Shown: one piece after another, positions 5,848 to 11,241 of the stretch
Position numbering within the stretch: the first letter of the stretch is position 1
How the letters are laid out: each line of letters begins with the position of its first letter
Origin: Gardnerella kenyensis
Lineage (GTDB): Bacteria > Actinomycetota > Actinomycetes > Actinomycetales > Bifidobacteriaceae
Assembly: GCA_003585735.1 (NCBI GenBank)
Contig: NQOH01000002.1
Span: forward strand, 84,884-96,124
Length of the DNA: 11,241 bases
Reading direction: 5' to 3'
Notes under the pieces: model-generated
What the model was told of the DNA's origin: nothing
Database searches by the model: none
What the model saw: only the letters and a program-made list of their open reading frames with translations
Position numbers and translations under genes: made by a program

Positions 5848-6417
5848 ATGGTAAATCAGGATATTCGTTCTACCATGGGTGATTTGTTCCCAGATTTAGG
5901 TGTTGAAACGCCTATTATTTCAGGTATTGCGCATGATCGTAGCGAATCTATGATTACAGTTCGTGGAATTCCAGATATTCCTGGAATGGCTGCGAAAGTG
6001 TTCAATACTCTCGCAAAAGCTAATGCAAATATAGATATGATTGCACAAGCAAGCGCATCTACTGGTACTGCGGATATTTCCCTTACTGCTCCTAGCTCGT
6101 CTATGAAAGAAATTTGTAAAGTTCTTGAAGAAGCTCGCGACGAATTGAAGTTCACTTCTATGGACGTGGATCCTACTGTTGGTAAGGTAGCAGTGGTTGG
6201 CGTAGGTATGAAAACTCATTCTGGCTTAGCTGCTACGTTCTTTACAGCATTAAGTGAGCATGGTATTAATACGCTGATGATTTCTACGTCAGAAATTCGT
6301 ATTGCTGCTTTAGTGCCAGTTGATCAGCTTGATGAAGCAGTATGCGCTTTGCACACTGCTTATGGCTTGGATGCAAATCAGATTGAAGCTGTTGTGTATG
6401 GTGGAAGCGGACGCTGA
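5848..6417 (+). CDS. Tandem ACT-domain protein, regulatory (beta) subunit of aspartokinase
   Basis: This is the separate regulatory half of aspartokinase, expected to bind lysine and/or threonine and control the catalytic subunit. Seen: 189 residues; a roughly 20-residue N-terminal extension; SGIAHDRSESMITVRG (25-40) entering ACT1 (about 35-100, with GIPDIPGMAAKVF and NIDMIAQAS); then VGKVAVVGVGMKTHSG (111-126) entering ACT2 (about 112-185), with ISTSEIRIA (145-153) and the terminal VVYGGSGR. The order matches the C-terminal half of Corynebacterium-type aspartokinases, whose beta subunit starts inside the same gene; here it has its own ATG and ribosome binding site (AAGGG 5835-5839). Residue 68 is Ala and 142-143 are Thr-Leu, where I recall Asn and Ile-Glu in many homologues. 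Confidence 0.92.
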   Translation: MVNQDIRSTMGDLFPDLGVETPIISGIAHDRSESMITVRGIPDIPGMAAKVFNTLAKANANIDMIAQASASTGTADISLTAPSSSMKEICKVLEEARDELKFTSMDVDPTVGKVAVVGVGMKTHSGLAATFFTALSEHGINTLMISTSEIRIAALVPVDQLDEAVCALHTAYGLDANQIEAVVYGGSGR

Positions 6418-6458
6418 AGCATCGAAATTATTGGTATTCATTGTTAGGGGAGCGAAAG

Positions 6459-7523
6459 ATGACGATTATCAATGAAACAGGCGTGAACGTAGCTGTTTTA
6501 GGTGCCACTGGTCAAGTTGGTATGGTAATGCGCCGCGTGCTCGATGAGCGTGATTTTCCAGTTCGAGATTTGCGATTTATGGCTTCTGCTCATTCTGCAG
6601 GAACAGTTTTGCAATACCGCGGCAAAGATGTTGTTGTAGAGGACGTTGAGAAAGCAGATTTGCGCGGAATTGATATTGCTATTTTCTCTGCAGGCGGTGG
6701 AACTTCAAAAATTTGGGCACCAAAATTTGCTGAAGCGGGTGCAATTGTAGTCGACAATTCTTCTCAATGGCGTATGCACGACGACGTGCCGCTGGTAGTC
6801 GCGGAAGTAAATCCTGAAGATTTAAACACAATCCCTCGCGGAATCGTAGCAAATCCTAATTGCACAACAATGGCTTGCATGCCAGTATTGAAGCCGCTTG
6901 CTGATGCTTTTGGCTTAAAGAGGCTAATAGTATCTTCTTATCAGGCTGTTTCGGGAGCTGGCCGCGCTGGAGCTTTACAACTTATGAACGAAGCTCAAGC
7001 TGCGCTAAATCAAGGAGCTGACAAACTAGTTTTTGACGGTAGCGCTATTGATTTTCCTGAACCTACAAAAGTTGCTCGCACTATTGCTTTTAATGTTGTG
7101 CCATTTATTGGAGCAATTGTTGACGACGGTTCTGAAGAAACTGACGAAGAGCAAAAGTTACGTAATGAAAGTCGTAAGATTTTGCACTTACCAAATCTTG
7201 CAGCATCTTGCACTTGCGTGCGCGTAGGCGTTTTTACCGGCCACGGTATGAGCGTTAATGCTGAGTTCGATCATGACGTAACTCCGGATATGGCTCGCGA
7301 AGTACTTAGTAGCGCGGCTGGGGTTGAGCTTAACGAAATTCCAACTCCTCAGCTTGCTGCAGGAAAATCAGCAAGCTATGTTGGCCGTATTCGCCAAGAC
7401 CAGGCTGTGGATGCAAAGCGCGGATTAGCATTGTTTATTACTAACGACAACTTGCGTAAAGGTGCTGCGCTAAACGCTGTTCAGTTGGCAGAAATTATTT
7501 CTAAAAAGCGCAATTTTGCTTAA
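6459..7523 (+). CDS. asd: Aspartate-semialdehyde dehydrogenase
   Basis: This enzyme reduces aspartyl-4-phosphate to aspartate-4-semialdehyde with NADPH, the branch-point step for threonine/methionine and diaminopimelate/lysine. Seen: 354 residues; the NADP-binding loop GATGQVG (15-21); SAGGGTS (77-83); the phosphate/substrate region DNSSQWRM (99-106); catalytic Cys135 in ANPNCTTMA; YQAVSGAGRAG (161-171); and catalytic His262 in GVFTGHGMSVNAEF with the following Glu269. The start is the ATG at 6459, preceded at 6 bp by AGGGGAG (6446-6452); a TTG at 6441 would lie upstream of that ribosome binding site and is rejected. It is 41 bp behind the ACT gene and completes an aspartokinase-asd operon. 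Confidence 0.97.
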   Translation: MTIINETGVNVAVLGATGQVGMVMRRVLDERDFPVRDLRFMASAHSAGTVLQYRGKDVVVEDVEKADLRGIDIAIFSAGGGTSKIWAPKFAEAGAIVVDNSSQWRMHDDVPLVVAEVNPEDLNTIPRGIVANPNCTTMACMPVLKPLADAFGLKRLIVSSYQAVSGAGRAGALQLMNEAQAALNQGADKLVFDGSAIDFPEPTKVARTIAFNVVPFIGAIVDDGSEETDEEQKLRNESRKILHLPNLAASCTCVRVGVFTGHGMSVNAEFDHDVTPDMAREVLSSAAGVELNEIPTPQLAAGKSASYVGRIRQDQAVDAKRGLALFITNDNLRKGAALNAVQLAEIISKKRNFA

Positions 7524-7540
7524 TAATATTAAAATTAAGC
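7518..7540 (+). other. 7-bp inverted repeat spanning the asd stop codon
   Basis: GCTTAAT (7518-7524) and ATTAAGC (7534-7540) flank a 9-nt AT loop; the TAA stop (7521-7523) is inside the left arm. No T-run follows, so it is not a canonical intrinsic terminator, though it marks the operon end before a new promoter. Confidence 0.35.
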
Positions 7541-7565
7541 GCTCGCGATTATGAAAATCTTTGCG

Positions 7566-7571
7566 TAAACT
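7566..7571 (+). promoter_or_regulatory. -10 element for a leaderless transcript
   Basis: TAAACT fits the actinobacterial TAnnnT -10 pattern and ends 6 bp before the ATG at 7578, so transcription would begin at or next to the start codon. The GGAAG between them is too close to the ATG to work as a ribosome binding site. No clear -35 is seen (TCGCGA at 7543-7548 is poor). Confidence 0.45.
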
Positions 7572-7577
7572 GGAAGT

Positions 7578-8195
7578 ATGTCAATAGCATCGGAAGAAAT
7601 ACAACAACAACTCGACCGCATTGTAGCGCTTGGATATCCGGATGTGGCGGATATGAGTGCTGATGCTTTTCGTGAGCTTGCTTGTCCGCTGCTAAAAGCG
7701 CTTGAAAATAGCGATTTAGGTGAGGATATTTTATTAGTGCCTACTCGCGAGCTTGTTTCGCCTGAATCATTGATTTCGCGAACAAGCATTAATCGCATGG
7801 CTGGGTTTACTACTATGCCTCCGCGCGATATTGCAAGTTTTCTACCGCAAAATGGTTTAGAACAGCCTGAAGGGCCGTTCTACTTGGTTATTAGTCCGCA
7901 TACTGGCGGCTCGTATTTGAACCGTGAGCCTGATGTTGCTCGTAAGCTTATTGATTCCGACGAGCGATTGCCTCTTACTTTGGAAGAAGGACTTGCGCTT
8001 GTTACTCAGCACACGGACTGGCTGGAAAGTAAGAATGGTTTTAACCTTCTCGGTTCTCAGAGTGCAGATGGTAGAGTTCCTAGCATTTGGATGAGTCAAG
8101 GGGCTCCTCGTTTAGGAGCAGTATGGCCTAATTCTAGGCATACTTGGCTTGGTAATGCGTATTGTATGGATCGTCTTGGAGTGCTGCGTATTTAA
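7578..8195 (+). CDS. DUF5701-like protein of unknown function
   Basis: The function is not known. The 205-residue product has no signal peptide or membrane segment and looks cytoplasmic. Its C-terminal half reads like the DUF5701 family of actinobacteria: YLVISPHTGGSYLN (about 102-115), RLPLTLEEGLALVTQH (130-145), the RVPSIWMSQGAPRLGAVWP block (about 165-183) and HTWLGNAYC near the end. The N-terminal part carries a helical stretch and LVPTRELVSPE. It stands alone: 54 bp after asd and 138 bp before the ABC genes, on the same strand, with what looks like its own leaderless promoter. I assign the family from memory of its motifs, with fair confidence. Confidence 0.8.
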   Translation: MSIASEEIQQQLDRIVALGYPDVADMSADAFRELACPLLKALENSDLGEDILLVPTRELVSPESLISRTSINRMAGFTTMPPRDIASFLPQNGLEQPEGPFYLVISPHTGGSYLNREPDVARKLIDSDERLPLTLEEGLALVTQHTDWLESKNGFNLLGSQSADGRVPSIWMSQGAPRLGAVWPNSRHTWLGNAYCMDRLGVLRI

Positions 8196-8333
8196 GTCGA
8201 AATTCATAAAATATTCACAACTATCAAGTAAAGTAATTAAATAAAATACGTAAAATAAAATAATTACAAAATAAATAATCGGTAGCAAAGTTGAAACCAA
8301 ATCTCAACGTATGATATTCATAAAAGGTGCATT
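8196..8333 (+). other. AT-rich spacer with 7-bp inverted repeat before the ABC genes
   Basis: This 138-bp gap is strongly AT-rich. GTAATTA (8233-8239) and TAATTAC (8261-8267) are perfect inverted arms around a long A-rich loop. No tRNA or strong terminator is seen. Confidence 0.4.
8310..8315 (+). promoter_or_regulatory. Possible -10 element for the ABC exporter operon
   Basis: TATGAT differs from the -10 consensus at one base and would give a leader of about 12 nt that keeps the AAAAGG ribosome binding site. The TTGAAA at 8291-8296 is only 13 bp upstream, too close for a standard -35 with this box; paired with GATATT (8313-8318) the spacing is 16 but the leader would lose its binding site. 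Confidence 0.35.
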
Positions 8334-9035
8334 GTGGCGTACATAACATTTGATCATGTTGTAAAAGAATATCCGTCCGGTTCTTCAGTTGTTAGAGCTT
8401 TGGACGATGCTAGTTTTACGGCTGAACGTGGCCAGCTTACAGTAATTTTGGGAGCTTCTGGTGCTGGAAAAACCACGGCATTAAATATTTTAGGCGGAAT
8501 GGATACTGCAACAAGCGGTCGAGTTGTTGTTGGTGATTGTGATGTTACTAAGCTCAAAGGCAGGAGTTTAGTGCGTTACCGTCGTGAAGATATTGGTTTT
8601 GTTTTCCAGTTTTACAATCTTGTACCAAATTTGACTGCTCTTGAAAACGTTGAATTGGCTTCGCAGATTTGTTCAGATCATTTTGATCCTGCAAAAATGC
8701 TTAAGGATGTTGGTTTAGGCGATCGTCTTCACAATTTCCCAGCGCAACTTTCTGGCGGCGAGCAGCAGCGAGTATCTATTGCGCGCGCTCTTGCTAAAAA
8801 ACCTAAGCTTCTTCTATGCGACGAGCCTACAGGAGCTTTGGATTACGAAACTGGTAAAGCTGTATTGCAATTATTACAAGATATTTGCAAAACGGAAGGA
8901 ATGACGGTGCTTATTATTACGCATAATGCTGCAATCGCACCTATGGCACATAAAGTTGTGCGTTTCCGCTCGGGGAAAGTAGTAAGCGAGACTATACAAG
9001 AGAATCCTATGGCCATTGCTGATATTGAGTGGTGA
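8334..9035 (+). CDS. ABC transporter ATP-binding protein (MacB/LolD type)
   Basis: This is the cytoplasmic ATPase of an ABC exporter or mechanotransmission complex that pairs with the FtsX-type permease next door. Seen: 233 residues, the usual length; Walker A GASGAGKT (40-47), Q-loop Gln92 in FVFQFYNLVPNLTALENV, signature LSGGEQQR (139-146), Walker B LLLCDEP (159-165) with Glu164, D-loop GALD (167-170), and H-loop His197 in IITHN. FQxYNLVPNLTALENV and SGGEQQRV are typical of the MacB/LolD/SalX group. The start is GTG at 8334 with AAAAGG (8322-8327) 6 bp upstream. The permease GTG follows 5 bp after the stop, so the two are co-transcribed. The substrate (peptide, lipid or antibiotic) cannot be told from sequence. 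Confidence 0.95.
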   Translation: MAYITFDHVVKEYPSGSSVVRALDDASFTAERGQLTVILGASGAGKTTALNILGGMDTATSGRVVVGDCDVTKLKGRSLVRYRREDIGFVFQFYNLVPNLTALENVELASQICSDHFDPAKMLKDVGLGDRLHNFPAQLSGGEQQRVSIARALAKKPKLLLCDEPTGALDYETGKAVLQLLQDICKTEGMTVLIITHNAAIAPMAHKVVRFRSGKVVSETIQENPMAIADIEW

Positions 9036-9040
9036 TTTAA

Positions 9041-11241
9041 GTGAGTGCATTATTTATTAGCGCCGTTAGAATGTGGATTCATCAATGGCGCCGTTTTTGC
9101 GTTCTAGCAGTTATTGCAATGCTTGGCGTTGCTGTTATGACAGGAATTTACGCCGGGTGCAATGACATGCTTCTTGGCACGGACAGCATGTACTCAAAAT
9201 TGCGTGCTTACGATTTGCAAATCGTGTCTACTTTAGGATTAACTAAAGATGATGTTGCGGCTCTTCGCAAATTACCTATCGTAAGTGAAGTTGAAGCGGA
9301 ACGTTCGTGGAAAGCTACGGCTCATTCATCGTATGATGCAAGTTCTTCGTATGCAATGAATCTTGTGCACTATGTTGACTTGCATAAAAAACTGAATCGT
9401 TTGCACTTACTGCACGGCACTATGCCTTCTAATAATCGCGAAGCTGTTGTAACTCAACGATTTTTGCACGATAGCGGCCTAAAGATTGGAAGTACTGTTG
9501 TTGTAAATTTGCAAAAATCAACTTCGGCAAATAGCAACTCTTCAAATAGCAACTCTTCAAATAAAAAATCTTCAAATAATAAAAAAGATGAATTTGAAAC
9601 TTACCGTCTTCTAATTACTGGCAGCGTGCTCGACAGTAATGATTTAAATAATCCTGACGGATACCAATCTAAAGCTTTTCGTAACTCTGTAACATCTCGC
9701 TACCCAATATTCACGTCTTTTATGCCTAATAGCGCAAGTCATTCGCCATATTCTGCAATATCTGTGCGATTAAATGAAGCGGAAAAAGTTAGCGCTTTTT
9801 CCAAAAAGTATCGTGCTATTGTTGATGACGCATCGGAAGAAATTCGCGCTCGCGTGCAATCTAGTCGCGAAAAAGCTCGGCATAACCAAGTTGTTGACGC
9901 ATTGGTTAATTTTGAAACAAAACGTATTATTGCCACTAATCCAAAGCTTCAGCGCATTCCTGATGCTGTAAAAGAGAAGGTAAAGAAGCAAATTAGTGAG
10001 AAAATTCGTAAGCAAATTAAGCCGGAAATTCAGAAGAAAGTTCCTCAAGCTCAATGGCATATTGCAACGCGTATTTCCAACGACAGCTACGCTAGTTTGC
10101 GTTCAGATGTTTCTTCAATTCAGTCGCTTGGCTACGCTTTTCCGGTGGTGTTTCTTGTAGTTGCAATGATGATGAGCTTAACAGCTATGGCTCGCATGGT
10201 TGAAGAAGAACGCGGCCTTATTGGCACATACTTAAGCCTAGGCTACGGGCGTTCTGCTGCAGTAACAAGGCATGCTTTCTTCGCTATTTTTGCTTGCTTT
10301 ATTGGTGGAGGAATTGGAGATATTGTTGGATTCCTTGCAATCCCTTCGCTTCTTTTGAAGATTTTGCGCGGACTTTACGCTGTTCCAGACGTTCGCTTGC
10401 GTTACGACTGGCTATACGGTTCTTTGTGCGTTCTAGCATTTGTGATTCCAGTCGCTATATGCACAATAATTGTGAGTTGGCGTGAAACAAGGCAGGTTCC
10501 TGCAGCTTTGCTACGTCCAAAAGCTCCTAAAGCTGGAGCGCGCGTTTTGCTTGAGCGTTTGCCTTGGATTTGGAAACGAATGAGCTTCCTTAATAAGGTA
10601 ACTATTCGCAATTTGGCGCGTTTTAAAGGTCGTTTATGCATGACAATTGGCGGCGTTGCTGGCTGCACTGCGCTTATTGTGTGCGGACTTGCTTTAAATG
10701 ATACTGTTGCAACTTTAGGCATTCGTCAATATGAAGGAATTTATCGTTACGATATGATTGCTATTTCTACGCTCGATTCTTTCAACAATATGAAGCAGAG
10801 TGTGGAAAAAGATAAGTCGAATAATTTAGTAGAAACTATACTTCCTGCTTACGTAAGTTCTGGCGAAATTGCAAAGCGTCAAAACGTATCAAACGATGGC
10901 AAATCTAAGCGTAACAATGTTGAAGATGCTGAAAGCGTGCAAATGATTGTTGTAAAAGATGCATCTACTTTGGCTCGTCTTGTGCGCTTGCAAAATATTG
11001 ATAATAAATTGCAAACTGTTAAGCTTACGGATGACGGTCCTCTTCTTTCGCAAAGCGCTGCAGCTTCTTTGGATATTAATCGTGGCGACGCAATTACTGT
11101 AACTAATACAAGCTTTAAGCGAGCAACAGTAAAAGTTCGTGCTATTGTTCGAAATCTCATAGGTTCCAACATGTACATGACTCAGCGCTGTTATGAGCGC
11201 TTATTTAATGCTAAAAGTAGTAAGTCTTTAAAGCATAATGC
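9041..11241 (+). CDS. FtsX-like ABC transporter permease, 3'-partial
   Basis: This is the membrane partner of the preceding ATPase. The frame from GTG 9041 is open to the window end (733 codons), so the gene continues beyond. Seen: a basic N-terminus and TM1 (about 19-39); a large extracytoplasmic domain holding a Ser/Asn/Lys minisatellite (164-183) and a charged helical, coiled-coil-like stretch (about 267-345); TM2 (about 368-385), followed by the FtsX-type MVEEERGLIGTYLSLGY (386-402); TM3 (about 410-440); TM4 (about 460-485); TM5 (about 532-550); then a second outside domain still open at the edge. One more set of C-terminal membrane segments is expected outside. The layout is the duplicated MacB/FtsX-permease plan used for exporting peptides or lipids or for signalling; the substrate is unknown. 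Confidence 0.9.
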   Translation, partial: MSALFISAVRMWIHQWRRFCVLAVIAMLGVAVMTGIYAGCNDMLLGTDSMYSKLRAYDLQIVSTLGLTKDDVAALRKLPIVSEVEAERSWKATAHSSYDASSSYAMNLVHYVDLHKKLNRLHLLHGTMPSNNREAVVTQRFLHDSGLKIGSTVVVNLQKSTSANSNSSNSNSSNKKSSNNKKDEFETYRLLITGSVLDSNDLNNPDGYQSKAFRNSVTSRYPIFTSFMPNSASHSPYSAISVRLNEAEKVSAFSKKYRAIVDDASEEIRARVQSSREKARHNQVVDALVNFETKRIIATNPKLQRIPDAVKEKVKKQISEKIRKQIKPEIQKKVPQAQWHIATRISNDSYASLRSDVSSIQSLGYAFPVVFLVVAMMMSLTAMARMVEEERGLIGTYLSLGYGRSAAVTRHAFFAIFACFIGGGIGDIVGFLAIPSLLLKILRGLYAVPDVRLRYDWLYGSLCVLAFVIPVAICTIIVSWRETRQVPAALLRPKAPKAGARVLLERLPWIWKRMSFLNKVTIRNLARFKGRLCMTIGGVAGCTALIVCGLALNDTVATLGIRQYEGIYRYDMIAISTLDSFNNMKQSVEKDKSNNLVETILPAYVSSGEIAKRQNVSNDGKSKRNNVEDAESVQMIVVKDASTLARLVRLQNIDNKLQTVKLTDDGPLLSQSAAASLDINRGDAITVTNTSFKRATVKVRAIVRNLIGSNMYMTQRCYERLFNAKSSKSLKHN
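9530..9589 (+). repeat. In-frame 15-bp minisatellite (four units) in the permease
   Basis: Units 1 and 2 (9530-9544, 9545-9559) are identical, AATAGCAACTCTTCA; unit 3 (9560-9574) differs in the middle and unit 4 (9575-9589) is A-rich and degenerate. Fifteen bases keep the frame and code NSNSS, NSNSS, NKKSS, NNKKD, a flexible linker in the first outside domain. Copy number may vary between strains. Confidence 0.75.

Noticed and set aside
6441..6461. Upstream TTG start for asd, adding six residues
   Set aside because: AGGGGAG at 6446-6452 sits ideally for the ATG at 6459, and the protein from 6459 begins like normal homologues.
7518..7540. Intrinsic terminator for asd
   Set aside because: The inverted repeat is AT-rich with a 9-nt loop and no T-tract on either strand, so I list it only as an inverted repeat.
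9739..10060. Antisense and shifted reading frames within the ABC permease and other genes
   Set aside because: They lie wholly within strongly supported + strand genes, lack ribosome binding sites and have compositions expected from shadow frames.

Overview
The window most resembles a low-GC member of the Bifidobacteriaceae (Actinomycetota), with Gardnerella as the best guess. The reasons are the actinobacterial Tad pilus genes (Flp/TadE/TadF type), an actinobacterial DnaX with an SRT sensor motif, a DUF5701-type gene, AT-leaning codon use, and an aspartokinase split into a catalytic and an ACT-domain gene. I judged the taxonomy from protein look and gene order, not from a search. Every confident gene is on the + strand and there is no stretch over 300 bases without a gene.

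Layout. (1) 1-1838: the 3' end of a Tad (tight adherence) pilus locus: a TadC-like T2SF membrane protein (possibly cut by the window start), an Flp-type prepilin, a TadE pseudopilin and a TadF-like protein, the last two overlapping by 4 bp. The 199-bp tadC-flp gap holds a 7-bp tandem repeat, a perfect DnaA-box 9-mer and a 19-bp perfect palindrome. (2) 1933-4881: dnaX (tau subunit of the clamp loader) and recR, 6 bp apart, a replication/repair pair. (3) 5012-7523: an aspartate-family amino acid block: aspartokinase catalytic subunit without its ACT domains, a free-standing tandem-ACT regulatory subunit, and aspartate-semialdehyde dehydrogenase. These cover the first two steps towards lysine, threonine, methionine and diaminopimelate. 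(4) 7578-8195: a DUF5701-like gene of unknown role, apparently with a leaderless promoter. (5) 8334-end: an ABC exporter of the MacB/LolD/FtsX type, with an ATPase and a very large permease that runs off the window.

Most of the content is ordinary core genome and I do not see a convincing wholly new system. The observation most worth testing is a run of seven A in dnaX, the longest homopolymer I found in the window. It sits at codons 423-425, where slippage in either direction would end translation at 424-428 residues, about the size of the E. coli gamma protein. Other points of interest are the split aspartokinase with unusual ACT residues, the palindrome just upstream of flp, an in-frame 15-bp minisatellite in the extracytoplasmic part of the permease, and the leaderless -10 element before the DUF5701 gene.
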